Shown: positions 52,566-62,199 of the stretch, in pieces
Layout of the letters: the number at the start of each line of letters is the position of its first letter
Position numbering within the stretch: the stretch's first letter is position 1
Source: an uncultured Kiritimatiellota bacterium
GTDB lineage: Bacteria > Verrucomicrobiota > Kiritimatiellia > RFP12 > UBA1067
DNA: 64,000 nt
Assembly (NCBI GenBank): GCA_934635225.1
Contig: CAKTYZ010000001.1
Span: 124,001-188,000, forward strand
Direction of reading: 5' to 3'
Position numbers and translations under genes: made by a program
Notes under the pieces: generated by a model
The model's input: only the letters and a program-made list of their open reading frames with translations
Told to the model about the DNA's origin: nothing
The model's database searches: none

Positions 52566-55500
52566 ATGAAAAGGACCGACATTCGGAAGATTCTGATTAT
52601 CGGCGCAGGGCCGATTGTCATCGGGCAAGGCTGTGAGTTCGATTATTCGGGCGTGCAGGCCGTGAAGGCCTTGAAGAAGGAAGGATATGAGGTCATTCTC
52701 GTCAATTCCAACCCCGCGACGGTGATGACTGATCCCGAACGCGCAGACCGCACGTACATCGAGCCGTTGACCGTTGATTCGCTTCACGAAGTCATTCGCC
52801 GCGAACGTCCGGACGCGGTGTTGCCGACCTTGGGAGGGCAGACGGCCTTGAATCTCGTGATGGGGCTTGACAAGGCGGGGATCCTTCGCCGCTATCGCGT
52901 CGAACTCATCGGTGCGCGGACGGATGCGATCGCCCGCGCGGAAGACCGTCAGCTTTTCAAGGCGGCGATGCGCGAACTCGGGCTTGACATGCCGAAGTCG
53001 GGAAGCGCCCACTCACTGGACGAGGCGCACGCAGTGGCCGAGGCTATTGGCACGTGGCCGCTCATCATCCGCCCAGGGTTCACGCTTGGCGGCACAGGCG
53101 GTGGCATCGCGCACGATGCGGACGAGTTCACACGCATCGTGACAGGCGGGCTGGAGGCCTCTCTTAACACGGAGGTCCTGATCGAGGAATCGCTCATCGG
53201 CTGGAAAGAGTTCGAGATGGAGGTGATGGCCGACAAGGCGGGGAACGCCGTCATCGTCTGCTCCATCGAGAACATGGACCCAATGGGCGTTCATACGGGC
53301 GACTCGATCACCGTCGCGCCGATTCAGACGCTGACCGACCGCGAGTATCAGGCGATGCGTGACGATTCGATTGCCGTGTTGCGCAAGATCGGAATCGCAA
53401 CGGGTGGCTCGAACGTGCAATGGGCGGTTGATCCGAAGACGGGGCGGCGCATCATCATCGAGATGAATCCTCGCGTTTCGCGCTCGTCCGCGCTTGCCTC
53501 GAAGGCAACGGGCTTCCCGATTGCAAAGATCGCCGCGCTTCTCGCCGTCGGCTATACGCTTGACGAGATCCGGAACGACATCACAGGCGAGACGCTGGCC
53601 TGCTTTGAGCCGACGCTTGACTATGTCGTCGTGAAGATTCCGCGTTTTGCCTTCGAGAAGTTCCCGGGCTGCTCGACCGAGCTGGGCACGCAGATGAAGG
53701 CTGTCGGAGAGGTGATGGCGATTGGGCGCACGTTCAAGCAGGCCTACCTGAAGGCGGTGCGTTCGCTGGAAGCTCCGCTCAGATATCATGACGAATCGAC
53801 CTATGACCCGTGGTTCAAGCGTGAACTTGCGGAGATTGAGGCGTTTAGGAGGATGTTGCGAGACGGTCGAATGGTTGGCTTGTCGGGCAATCGAACGGAT
53901 GAAGCGACGAATGACCAGATGCGCTTATTGCGTCAGGCCAAGGTCTTTGGCTTCTCCGACAAGGAGATTGCCGTGGCGGCCGGCTGCGATGAGATGACGG
54001 TTCGGGCTGTGCGCCTTGCAGTGGGCATCCGTCCGTCGTTCGGAGAGGTCGATACCTGCGCGGGCGAGTTCAGGGCCCGAACGCCGTATTATTATTCCCA
54101 TTACGGTTGGAAAGACGAGAAGGCCGCAAAGGGCTCGGAGAACGCGTCCGACCGTGTGGTCTTTTCCCGCAAGCCCCGCATCATGGTCTTGGGCGGCGGA
54201 CCGAACCGCATCGGACAGGGCATTGAGTTTGACTGGTGTTGTTGTCATGCGGCGTTTGCCTTGCGGAAGCGCGGCTATGAAGTTGTGATGGTCAACTCGA
54301 ACCCCGAGACGGTCTCGACGGACTACGACACGTCCGACAGGCTCTACTTCGAGCCTCTGACTTTCGAGGATGTGATGGAAATCTACGACCGCGAACGGTG
54401 TTCGGGCGTGATTGTCCAGTACGGAGGGCAGACTCCGCTTAACCTCGCGCAGCGGCTCAAGGCAGCGGGTGCGCGAATCGTCGGCACGTCACCGGATGAC
54501 ATTGACCGTGCGGAAGACCGCGACTTCTTCAAGAGGCTTGTCGAAGAAGTCGGCGTGAAGCAGCCCGCAAGCGGCATTGCGCATTCTGTTGCCGACGCGC
54601 ATCGAATCGCCGGGGAGATCGGCTATCCCGTCTTGGTTCGTCCAAGCTTCGTCTTGGGCGGACGGGGCATGGCGATCGTCTCGACGGACGCGGAACTTGA
54701 CAAGTATGTTGCCGAGGCCGTCGTGGCGGCGGGAGGCAAACCGATTCTCATCGACAAGTTCCTTGAACACGCGATTGAACTGGATGTTGACTGCGTGTCA
54801 GACGGCGAGACGACGGTTATCGGCGCGATCTTGGAGCATATCGAGGCGGCGGGTTGCCATTCGGGCGATGCCGCCGCCGTCACGCCGCCGCGTTCGCTTA
54901 CGCCGGAAACGATCGCCGAGGTGAAGCGCGATGCGCATGAGTTTGCGAAACGCCTCCACATTGTCGGACTTATGAACCTTCAGCTTGCCGTGAAAGACGG
55001 CGAGGTCTGGATGATCGAGGTCAATCCGCGCGCGTCACGGACGGTGCCGTTCGTCTCGAAGGCGATTGGCGTGCCTCTCGCCGACATCGCGGCGCGGTGC
55101 ATGGTCGGCGAAAAGCTTGCGGACATCGGCTTCACGCAGGAGATCGTACCGCCTTACACGTCGGTCAAGGAGGCGGTCTTCCCTTTCGTGAAGTTCCTGG
55201 GCGCGGAGGTCGCGCTGACGCCAGAGATGAAATCCACGGGCGAGGTGATGGCGATTGATGACGATCCCGAAATTGCCTACTTCAAGAGCCAGATGGCGGC
55301 AGGAAGTCCCTTGCCGAAATCAGGCGAGGTGTTTGTCTCGTTGCGAGACGAGGACAAGGATGCAGGTGTCGAGGCCGTGCGTGAGCTTGTGCGGATGGGT
55401 TATGGCGTCTATGCGACGCGTGGCACGTCGACACGGCTTTGGGCGGCGGACATCCCGTCGAAGGCGGTTTTCCGCATTTCGCGCGGGCGGCCCAATGCGC

Positions 55501-55754
55501 TGGACCTTCTGCGGGCGGGAACGGTAAAATGGGTCATCTGCACGACCGAAACAGGTCAGGAGGCGACTGAAGACAATGCGCGCCTTCGTTCGGGGGCGGT
55601 TGCGGTGGGCGTACCGCTCACGACGACGCTCGACGGCTTCCGTGCGGCTGTTCGCGGCCTTGCAGAGGACGAGGCTTTCGGTGGCACGGGCGTTCGTACG
55701 CTTCAGGAGTATCATGCGCTTGCGGTTCGGTCGCGGGTGGAGGGACGGCGTTGA
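52566..55754 (+). CDS. carB: Carbamoyl-phosphate synthase large subunit
   Basis: 1062 residues from the ATG at 52566, matching the normal start ([20 protein letters not shown]); the frame is open ~200 bases upstream but that part is not CarB. Both ATP-grasp halves are present ([20 protein letters not shown], and the second starting [19 protein letters not shown]), and the C-terminal MGS-like domain includes [14 protein letters not shown]. It makes carbamoyl phosphate for pyrimidine and arginine synthesis. carA is not next to it, which is unusual. The 185 bp before the start hold a small hairpin (CCCCATGCGGGG) but no promoter I can name. Confidence 0.97.
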   Translation: MKRTDIRKILIIGAGPIVIGQGCEFDYSGVQAVKALKKEGYEVILVNSNPATVMTDPERADRTYIEPLTVDSLHEVIRRERPDAVLPTLGGQTALNLVMGLDKAGILRRYRVELIGARTDAIARAEDRQLFKAAMRELGLDMPKSGSAHSLDEAHAVAEAIGTWPLIIRPGFTLGGTGGGIAHDADEFTRIVTGGLEASLNTEVLIEESLIGWKEFEMEVMADKAGNAVIVCSIENMDPMGVHTGDSITVAPIQTLTDREYQAMRDDSIAVLRKIGIATGGSNVQWAVDPKTGRRIIIEMNPRVSRSSALASKATGFPIAKIAALLAVGYTLDEIRNDITGETLACFEPTLDYVVVKIPRFAFEKFPGCSTELGTQMKAVGEVMAIGRTFKQAYLKAVRSLEAPLRYHDESTYDPWFKRELAEIEAFRRMLRDGRMVGLSGNRTDEATNDQMRLLRQAKVFGFSDKEIAVAAGCDEMTVRAVRLAVGIRPSFGEVDTCAGEFRARTPYYYSHYGWKDEKAAKGSENASDRVVFSRKPRIMVLGGGPNRIGQGIEFDWCCCHAAFALRKRGYEVVMVNSNPETVSTDYDTSDRLYFEPLTFEDVMEIYDRERCSGVIVQYGGQTPLNLAQRLKAAGARIVGTSPDDIDRAEDRDFFKRLVEEVGVKQPASGIAHSVADAHRIAGEIGYPVLVRPSFVLGGRGMAIVSTDAELDKYVAEAVVAAGGKPILIDKFLEHAIELDVDCVSDGETTVIGAILEHIEAAGCHSGDAAAVTPPRSLTPETIAEVKRDAHEFAKRLHIVGLMNLQLAVKDGEVWMIEVNPRASRTVPFVSKAIGVPLADIAARCMVGEKLADIGFTQEIVPPYTSVKEAVFPFVKFLGAEVALTPEMKSTGEVMAIDDDPEIAYFKSQMAAGSPLPKSGEVFVSLRDEDKDAGVEAVRELVRMGYGVYATRGTSTRLWAADIPSKAVFRISRGRPNALDLLRAGTVKWVICTTETGQEATEDNARLRSGAVAVGVPLTTTLDGFRAAVRGLAEDEAFGGTGVRTLQEYHALAVRSRVEGRR

Positions 55755-56068
55755 GCGTTCGAAGCTTCGCTTGGCTCGTGATGTTGCTTCTTGGCGTGGT
55801 CGTGCTGTCCATGCTGGATCTCCGATGCACGGATGGCGGGCGCGAGCCGGATGTCCTCTCTCGCGTAAAGGGGGAATTGTCTGTCGGGCGGAAAGAGCTG
55901 GCGACCGAACGGCGCGAGCAGATTGCCGCATTGATGCGCGACTTGCGCGTCTATCGGGCGCATTTGATCGAAAAGGGCGAGAAGCGTCAGGCTTGGCGTG
56001 TGACGCAGGCTTTGCGCGAGTTGGAAGAACGCCATGCCCAGGCTGACGCGCAGGTGCACGCGCAATGA
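55751..56068 (+). CDS. Small membrane-anchored protein of unknown function
   Basis: 105 residues if started at the TTG that overlaps the carB stop (TTGA); the ATG at 55781 or a GTG at 55778 would be shorter starts. One hydrophobic segment ([17 protein letters not shown]) is followed by a charged, mostly helical region with likely coiled-coil character ([20 protein letters not shown], then [14 protein letters not shown]). No family is recognised. Its coupling to carB is positional. Confidence 0.5.
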   Translation: MSVRSFAWLVMLLLGVVVLSMLDLRCTDGGREPDVLSRVKGELSVGRKELATERREQIAALMRDLRVYRAHLIEKGEKRQAWRVTQALRELEERHAQADAQVHAQ

Positions 56069-56105
56069 CGGCTTGTTGTTGCGCAAAATCGCGTCAGAAA
56101 TATGA

Positions 56106-56111
56106 TATAAT
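56106..56111 (+). promoter_or_regulatory. -10 box (TATAAT) before the zinc-finger-like gene
   Basis: TATAAT lies nine bases before the ATG at 56121. A TTGCGC at 56079 is 21 bp upstream, too far for a standard spacer. The mRNA is probably leaderless or nearly so. Confidence 0.55.
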
Positions 56112-56120
56112 ACGCGCATC

Positions 56121-57500
56121 ATGAGCGAAGAGAACGGAAATGTCCTTGACCTTGGGTCGTTTGACTTCACGCCCGCCTGGGCGCGTAAGGACGCTGGGGT
56201 TAGTGTCGGAAAGATCCGTCCCGAAGGGGAGCGGGGAACTGAGGAACGGTCGCGCAAGCCGTTTGGCGACCGTAAGCCCGCAGGGGATCGGAAACCGTTC
56301 GGGGGACGTAGGTCGCCGTTTGGGGATCGTCGCCCGCGTTTTGAGGAACGTCCGCGTCCGCTCGACTGCGAGGTGAAGATCCTGCCGGAGACGAAGGCAC
56401 TTGGGACGATCATCCGCAAGCTTCAGGGTGATGTCCACGCCTATAAGCTTAAGGATCTCGCGTACTTCTTCCTCGACAATCCTCAGTCGATTCTGTTGAA
56501 GATTTCGCTGAAGCCCTCGCCTTCGGGTGACGTGAAGCGCGACGTCGGTTTCTTCCAGTGCAAGGCCTGCGGTTTTGCCTCGACGCGCGAGGAAGATGTG
56601 CTGGTGCATGCGCTGACGGCGCATCTGGGTGACTATTACGACATGAAGGAGATCTCGTGCGAGCCGCCGAAAGGGAACTTCAGCTGCGTGGCGAAGTGCG
56701 GATTCTCGGGTGTCCTTCTTGGGCCGCCGAACATCCATGAGTTCAATTCCGTTGTGCGCGAGATGATTCGCACGCGCTATCCGGACATGTCCGAAGAGCA
56801 ATATCGTGCGCACATCGAAATGGTGCGTGATGCGGACGCGATCGAGGAATGGCGGAAGGGCGCGGTCAAGAAGACCGTCTTTTTCGCGAAGGGACAGGCG
56901 GAGGTCGAGGGCGCGGCGCAGATGACGCGCGAACAGGCCGAAGGCGAGTTCAAGCGCACGATCCTGCCGTCGCTTTTGGATCGCCCGAAGCATTTGATGA
57001 TTACGGCCGATGTTGCGCAGAAGTCACCGGTCAAGCCGCTTGTGTGGGCGGTCAACGATGCCATTCAGTCCGAACGCCGCACGCTGGCCGGCATGTGCTT
57101 TGCCCTCCGTGGAGCGTTCCATCACCGCAAGCTCAATTTCTTCCGCGCGAATGACGCGCGAGGTCCGGAGTTCGTGACAGGTGTCGAATACAAGTCGTTC
57201 GACGCCGCGCATGCCATTCCCGAACTCGCTCGTGCGGCGATGTTTATCGAGAGGAATCCATGTTGCGACAAGTCGGAGTTCCCGAAGGATGATCCCGAGT
57301 TCGAGCAGCACGTGAACTGGCTTGTCACGACCGGGCACGCAGTCGCGTTCACGAACGGAGTCTTCTCGGCTGTCGAGAAATACCCGAAATACGGACCACA
57401 ATGGAAGAACCGCGTGAAGAAGGCGGAAGAGTCGAAGCCTGCGGAAGTTTTGAAAGAGGAAGAGGTGAAGAATGAGACTGCCCCTGTCGTGGCTGAATGA
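56121..57500 (+). CDS. Arg-rich, zinc-finger-like protein of unknown function
   Basis: 459 residues. Residues ~40-80 form a disordered, Arg/Gly/Pro-rich stretch with repeats of the type RKPFGDRKPAGDRKPFG. Residues ~95-140 are a compact domain. CKACGFASTREEDVLVHALT then AHL forms a C-x2-C-x12-H-x4-H zinc-finger-like motif, and a second, looser one follows (CVAKCGFSGVLLGPPNIHEF). The remainder (for example ITADVAQKSPVKPLVWAVND) is unassigned. The Arg-rich part and zinc finger suggest RNA binding. No signal peptide. It overlaps pheT by 29 bp, so the two are co-translated. I know no characterised homologue. Confidence 0.6.
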   Translation: MSEENGNVLDLGSFDFTPAWARKDAGVSVGKIRPEGERGTEERSRKPFGDRKPAGDRKPFGGRRSPFGDRRPRFEERPRPLDCEVKILPETKALGTIIRKLQGDVHAYKLKDLAYFFLDNPQSILLKISLKPSPSGDVKRDVGFFQCKACGFASTREEDVLVHALTAHLGDYYDMKEISCEPPKGNFSCVAKCGFSGVLLGPPNIHEFNSVVREMIRTRYPDMSEEQYRAHIEMVRDADAIEEWRKGAVKKTVFFAKGQAEVEGAAQMTREQAEGEFKRTILPSLLDRPKHLMITADVAQKSPVKPLVWAVNDAIQSERRTLAGMCFALRGAFHHRKLNFFRANDARGPEFVTGVEYKSFDAAHAIPELARAAMFIERNPCCDKSEFPKDDPEFEQHVNWLVTTGHAVAFTNGVFSAVEKYPKYGPQWKNRVKKAEESKPAEVLKEEEVKNETAPVVAE

Positions 57501-59940
57501 TTATGTCAAGGTCGATGACATCGACCCGAGGGACCTTGCCGAGAAACTGACCCGTGCTGGGCTTCAGGTCGAATCGATTGAGATGGTTGGCGGAAGTCCG
57601 CTTTCGGACTTGATTGTAGTCGCGGAGATTGTCGAATGCGCGGCTCACCCGAACTCCGACCATCTGCACGTTTGCACGGTGACGGATGGGAAGGAGACAT
57701 TTCAGGTTGTCTGCGGTGCGCCGAATGCGCGTGTCGGCATCAAGACGGCGCTCGCGAAGATCGGTGCGCCGATTCCGTCGTTCTTGGACAAGAACGGCAA
57801 TCCCGAGAAGATCAAGAAGGGGAAGCTGCGTGGCGTCGAGAGCTTCGGCATGTGTTGTTCCGAGAAGGAACTTTGCATCGGCGAAGGTGCGGACGGCATC
57901 ATCGAATATCCGCCCGAGGTCGCGAACGGAACGCCAGTGCGCGAGGTCGCGAAGCTGGAGAAGCCAGAGGTCGTCTTTGACGTTGAAGTGACGTGGAATC
58001 GTCCGGATGCGTTGTCGGTCGTGGGCCTTGCTCGTGAGTTTGCGGCCATTCTGAACCGCCCGCTGACGTTGCCGCCTGTGGATTTCGTCGAGTCTGCGAC
58101 GGACGTGACCGATGAGGTCAAGGTCGTTGTCGAGGATCCGGCGAAGTGCTTGCGTTACACGGCGCGTGTCATCACGCGCGTGGATGACGGGCCGTCGCCG
58201 GCCCTGATGGCGAAGCGTTTGGAGCTTTGTGGCGTCCGATCCCTCGGGTTGATCGTTGACGTCACGAACTATGTCCTGATGGAGCTTGGCTCGCCCTTGC
58301 ACGCGTTCGACTACACGAAGCTCGCAGGGCGCACGGTTGTTGTCCGCTGTGCGAAAGAAGGCGAGACGATGAAGACGCTGGACGGCGTGGTGCGCAATCT
58401 TGATCCGACGATGCTCATGATTTGCGATGCAGAACGTCCGAACTGCGTGGCGGGCATCATGGGCGGTGAGGATTCCGGCGTTTCCGGAGTTTCCACGAAG
58501 AGCGTCCTTCTGGAGTCGGCACTCTTTGAGCCGACGTCGACGAAATATACGGCGACAAGGCTGGGGCTGTCGAGCGAATCGTCCTATCGGTACATCCGAG
58601 GTGTGGACAAGGATGTCGCGGATTTCGCCTCGCGTCGTGCGGCGCATCTTCTGCAGAAATATGGCAACGCCGAGATCGCAAAAGGCGTGGTGGACGTTGA
58701 CAATCGTCCGAGGCCGCTCAATCCGCCGGTGAAGCTTGACTTTGACCGTGCGCGCAAGTTGATCGGCATGCCGATTGACAATGACGTGATGGTGCGTCTT
58801 CTGGTGTCGCTCGGGCTGACTCCGATGGGGCAGGCGGAAAACTTTGCCGCGCAGAAGGATGTTTCGTTTGAAATCCCGTCTTGGCGCTGGGACCTTTCGA
58901 TGGAGGCGGACCTCGTCGAGGAGATCGCGCGTCTTTACGGTCTCGACAACATTCCAGACGCCATGCCGAGCGCTCCGTCCGTGTCGTCTCTTTCGGACGC
59001 GCCGTTTCGTTCGAGATGTAAGGTGCGTGAGTTGGCGATGGGGCTTGGGTTCTCGGAGGCGATGCACTATTCCTTTCTTTCCGAGAAGGAGCTTGTCGAT
59101 TTCGATCCGCGTGAAGAGGTTCGGAAGGCGCGCCTTGCGATTCCAGACCCCGTTTCCGCCGAATACGGCTTCATGCGCGACAGCCTTCTGCCGCAGATGT
59201 ACGAGACGCTGGGCAAGAATGCCGCCCATGAGCCGTCGGCGATGCTGTTCGAGATGGGCAAGGCCTTTGGGAAGGTGACGATTCCGGCGAAGGGAGGCCA
59301 GCCCGCGAAGGATCTGCCAACGGAGAAGGAGTTGATCGCGCTCGGCTTTGTCGGCCCTGTCGGGCGTGAGGCCCTGCGCCGTCGCCTGCCATTGGCGGAG
59401 GAAGAGGCCGTTCTCTGGATGAAAGGCGTGCTCGAAGAGCTGATTCGGCGCCTCCATGCAGGGCACTTGGAGTTCGTCGCGGCGGAGCATCCCGCCTTCG
59501 CGAAGGGCGCGGCGCTTCAGGTGAAGCTCAACGGGAAGGCCTTCGGCTTGTTGGGCGCGGTTTCGGCGAAATTGCGTCATCCGTTTCGCTTGACGACGCA
59601 GATGGTCCTTTGTGAACTTGAGCTGAAGACGCTCTTGAAGAAGTTTGCCGAAGTTGGGCGAGTCTCGCCGGTTCCTAGTTTTCCGAGCGTGCGTCGCGAC
59701 ATCGCGATTGCGGTTAAGGATGCCGTTCCGCATGCGAAAATCGAGTCGCTCATCCGTCAGAATGGCGGAAAGGAACTTGTCAAGATTGAACTCTTTGACG
59801 TCTTCAAGGATTCTCGCGCCTACGCGCTGGAGTTCCGCAGTGCAGACAAGACGCTGACGGACGACGAAGTCGGGCGGAGTTTCCAGCGAATCGTCGAGGC
59901 TCTCAAGTCGACGGTCGGCATTGAGGTTCGGGAAAGTTGA
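57472..59940 (+). CDS. pheT: Phenylalanyl-tRNA synthetase beta subunit
   Basis: 822 residues, normal for PheT. MRLPLSWLNDYVKVDDIDP is the standard start; the EMAP/tRNA-binding domain (VVAEIVECAAHPNSDHLHVC) includes VCGAPNAR. B3/B4 editing, B5 and the C-terminal anticodon-binding (FDX-ACB) domain (VPSFPSVRRDIAIAVKD) are all present. The alpha subunit gene, usually upstream, is not here; a zinc-finger-like protein gene takes its place. It starts 29 bp inside that gene. Confidence 0.97.
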   Translation: MRLPLSWLNDYVKVDDIDPRDLAEKLTRAGLQVESIEMVGGSPLSDLIVVAEIVECAAHPNSDHLHVCTVTDGKETFQVVCGAPNARVGIKTALAKIGAPIPSFLDKNGNPEKIKKGKLRGVESFGMCCSEKELCIGEGADGIIEYPPEVANGTPVREVAKLEKPEVVFDVEVTWNRPDALSVVGLAREFAAILNRPLTLPPVDFVESATDVTDEVKVVVEDPAKCLRYTARVITRVDDGPSPALMAKRLELCGVRSLGLIVDVTNYVLMELGSPLHAFDYTKLAGRTVVVRCAKEGETMKTLDGVVRNLDPTMLMICDAERPNCVAGIMGGEDSGVSGVSTKSVLLESALFEPTSTKYTATRLGLSSESSYRYIRGVDKDVADFASRRAAHLLQKYGNAEIAKGVVDVDNRPRPLNPPVKLDFDRARKLIGMPIDNDVMVRLLVSLGLTPMGQAENFAAQKDVSFEIPSWRWDLSMEADLVEEIARLYGLDNIPDAMPSAPSVSSLSDAPFRSRCKVRELAMGLGFSEAMHYSFLSEKELVDFDPREEVRKARLAIPDPVSAEYGFMRDSLLPQMYETLGKNAAHEPSAMLFEMGKAFGKVTIPAKGGQPAKDLPTEKELIALGFVGPVGREALRRRLPLAEEEAVLWMKGVLEELIRRLHAGHLEFVAAEHPAFAKGAALQVKLNGKAFGLLGAVSAKLRHPFRLTTQMVLCELELKTLLKKFAEVGRVSPVPSFPSVRRDIAIAVKDAVPHAKIESLIRQNGGKELVKIELFDVFKDSRAYALEFRSADKTLTDDEVGRSFQRIVEALKSTVGIEVRES

Positions 59941-60103
59941 GTTAAAGAACGTAGGTCCTGGGTTGCACGCGGATTCAGCAGTTATTTCTTCGACCGACAT
60001 TTTGAAACGAGGCGTCAGCCTTGAATTTGGAACGACGGGTTCCGGGGATTCTGTGCTACGGCAGTCTGGGATCATTTTGACGACGCGCACGCGGCAGATT
60101 CGT

Positions 60104-60169
60104 CTTGCTTGAGACAACGCGTCCTCTTGCTTGAGAGAAACCGTTTTCTTGCGCAAGAGAAACCACCGC
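60104..60169. repeat. Degenerate 22-bp repeat array
   Basis: Three units at 60104, 60126 and 60148 start CTTGC and share GAGA or GAGAAACC. The first also contains AACGCGTCC. Period and content match the array at 10711-10830 (TCTTGAGCAAAC then GAACGCGTTC), so this looks like a decayed relative. Confidence 0.6.
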
Positions 60170-60360
60170 CCTGCCCATGCTTTGGCGACGGAGTCAAGGA
60201 GGGTGTCGCGTCTCGCCTTACTTCTGGAAGACACATGCAACCTGCGATGGGACGAAAGGTTGTTGTGGGCGTGAATTGCAAGTCAGGCGAGTCAATTTTC
60301 TGAAGATGGCCCCGAGGGGCCTCGGCAGCAGTTTGAACATTTTCATTTGAGCAGTCTCCT

Positions 60361-60507
60361 TTATGTCGCCCTGACGTAGGCGGTGTCGCATTCGCATGTT
60401 GTAAGCTCGTCGAGGAACTTGCGGTGGATTGAGTTGATGCCGCGCCCGAGACGGTGCATGTCCGCCGTCGTGCGCTTGCCGAAGTTGGTGCCCTTCGGAT
60501 GCCACCT
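60361..60507 (-). pseudogene. IS30-type transposase C-terminal relic
   Basis: Read on the minus strand it encodes RWHPKGTNFGKRTTADMH, then GRGINSIHRKFLDELTT and a stop. P-K-G-T-x-F is the IS30 transposase motif, and INSIHR is shared with the relic in copy 2 (49853-49985). No upstream transposase, inverted repeat or target duplication is visible. Confidence 0.7.
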
Positions 60508-60522
60508 GTGGAGGTGTCGCCC

Positions 60523-60551
60523 TTGCGTGGGGGCGGTGGAAATGGTAAAAT
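60523..60551 (+). promoter_or_regulatory. Promoter TTGCGT-17-TAAAAT
   Basis: TTGCGT at 60523-60528 and TAAAAT (with TGG) at 60546-60551. The leader is ~30 nt with AAAGGA before the ATG at 60589. Confidence 0.6.
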
Positions 60552-60588
60552 ACCCAACCAAACCACTCTAATAAAAGGAAAGGACGTA

Positions 60589-62181
60589 ATGTTGGATTGG
60601 ACAGTTTTGGGTTCGTTTTCCGGGTATCTTCTGCTGATGCTTTGGATCGGCTTCTTCTTCTCAAAGCGTCAGGAATCGCTCGGAGACTACTATCTTGGCG
60701 GGCGAAAGATGAACAAATGGGTCGTCGCGCTCTCAGCTCAGGCGTCAGACATGTCGGGTTGGCTTCTCATGGGATTGCCGGGCGCGATTTATCTCGGCGG
60801 GTTTTCCGAGGCGTGGATTGGCATCGGGTTGCTCATTGGCACGTATCTGAACTGGAAGATTGTCGCCCATCGCCTTCGGCATTATTCACAGGCCTGCGGC
60901 GATTCGATTACAATTCCGGACTTTATCAGCAATCGCTTTCGGGACAGGACGGGCATCGCACGCATTCTTGCGGCGATCATCATCCTCGTCTTCTTCACGT
61001 TCTACACCGCGTCGGGCTTCGTGAGCTGCGCGAAACTCTTCACGACCACGTTCGGCATTCCCGAGACGGTCTCGTTTGCAGGATTCACGCTCTCGGGCTA
61101 TTCGCTCTGCCTCTGGATCGGCGCGGCCGTCGTCGTCAGCTACACGCTGATGGGCGGCTACATGGCCGTCTGCTGGACGGACTTCATTCAGGGGTTGCTC
61201 ATGTTTGTCGCGATTGTGCTGGTCCCGGCGATTGTCGTCTGTCAGGCGGGCGGGTTCGCCGCGACGGTGGACGGATTGAATGCGATCAACCCCTATCTCC
61301 AGTCGCTCTTCACGACGGCTTCGACGGGCAAGGCGTACGGATTCATCGGCCTCATCAGCTGTCTTGCGTGGGGCCTTGGTTATTTCGGCATGCCGCACAT
61401 TCTCGTCCGCTTCATGTCCATTGACAATCCAGCGGAAGTGAAGGGCTCTCGGCGCATCGCGATGACTTGGGTCTCGATTTCGCTCGCGGCGGCTGTGGTG
61501 ATCGGGCTTGTCTTCCACCTTTACCTGAAGCAGCGCGGTCTGACGTTGGCAGATGTCGGGAACGACCCCGAACGATGCTTCATGGTCATGATCAACGGCC
61601 TCTTCGCGAACGGCTTCTTCGTGCGCGTCGCCGCGGGAATCTTGCTCTCGGCGATCATGGCGGCGATCATGTCCACGGCGGATAGCCAGCTTCTTGTCTC
61701 GGCATCGAGTTTCTCGAACGACTTCTACAAGGTCGTTCTGCGCAAGAACGCGTCGAATCGCGAACTTATCACGGTCTCGCGCCTTGCCGTCGGTGCTGTC
61801 TCGCTCGTTGCAATCGGGTTGGCGATGAACACGCAGTCTGAGTTCTTCAAGGTCGTCATGAAGATGGTCTCGTTCGCGTGGGCTGGGTTCGGCGCGGCGT
61901 TTGGTCCGCTTATCCTCCTCGCGCTCTTTTGGAGACGCGCAAACCTCGCGGGCGCGATCGCAGGCATGTTCGTCGGTGCGACCACCTGCTTCGTTTGGAA
62001 GTTCGCCGGCTTTGCAGAAGCCGCGCGCGCGGCTTCGCCGAACTCGATCTTCAACCTCTATGAGCTTGCTCCAGGCTTTGTGCTGGCGTTTGTCGCGACG
62101 GTCGTCGTCTCGCTCGTGACGAAGAAGCCGACGCAAGAGATACTTGACGAATTCGCCGCCGTCGCCGCGCGGCAGTCGTAG
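60589..62181 (+). CDS. Sodium:solute symporter (PutP-like)
   Basis: 530 residues and ~13 membrane segments. LSAQASDMSGWLLMGLPGAI is the PutP signature, with the Ser and Asp lining the Na+/substrate path, followed by YLGGFSEAWIGIG. Later MGGYMAVCWTDFIQGLLM and AIMAAIMSTADSQLLVSASS are also typical of the SSS family (LeuT fold). Proline is the likely substrate, but related amino or organic acids cannot be excluded. The ATG at 60589 fits the alignment; the frame runs upstream through the IS relic. Confidence 0.9.
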   Translation: MLDWTVLGSFSGYLLLMLWIGFFFSKRQESLGDYYLGGRKMNKWVVALSAQASDMSGWLLMGLPGAIYLGGFSEAWIGIGLLIGTYLNWKIVAHRLRHYSQACGDSITIPDFISNRFRDRTGIARILAAIIILVFFTFYTASGFVSCAKLFTTTFGIPETVSFAGFTLSGYSLCLWIGAAVVVSYTLMGGYMAVCWTDFIQGLLMFVAIVLVPAIVVCQAGGFAATVDGLNAINPYLQSLFTTASTGKAYGFIGLISCLAWGLGYFGMPHILVRFMSIDNPAEVKGSRRIAMTWVSISLAAAVVIGLVFHLYLKQRGLTLADVGNDPERCFMVMINGLFANGFFVRVAAGILLSAIMAAIMSTADSQLLVSASSFSNDFYKVVLRKNASNRELITVSRLAVGAVSLVAIGLAMNTQSEFFKVVMKMVSFAWAGFGAAFGPLILLALFWRRANLAGAIAGMFVGATTCFVWKFAGFAEAARAASPNSIFNLYELAPGFVLAFVATVVVSLVTKKPTQEILDEFAAVAARQS

Positions 62182-62199
62182 GCGGGGAGCGCGCGTCAC

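Larger units (their letters stand above)
59941..60588. other. Intergenic region with repeat array and IS30 relic
   Basis: No intact gene is seen in these 648 bases. The first ~160 bp hold nothing recognised. A degenerate 22-bp repeat array (60104-60169), a small GC hairpin (CCGAGG-GG-CCTCGG near 60311), a transposase relic and the promoter of the symporter gene follow. Confidence 0.7.

Noticed and set aside
59921..60112. Small gene after pheT
   Set aside because: The open frame starts inside pheT, has no ribosome-binding site and no recognisable product.
57349..60240. Very long open frame on the minus strand opposite pheT, and many similar ones
   Set aside because: High GC at third positions leaves antisense frames open. 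pheT is unmistakable on the + strand, and the antisense products are Arg-rich with no recognised domain.
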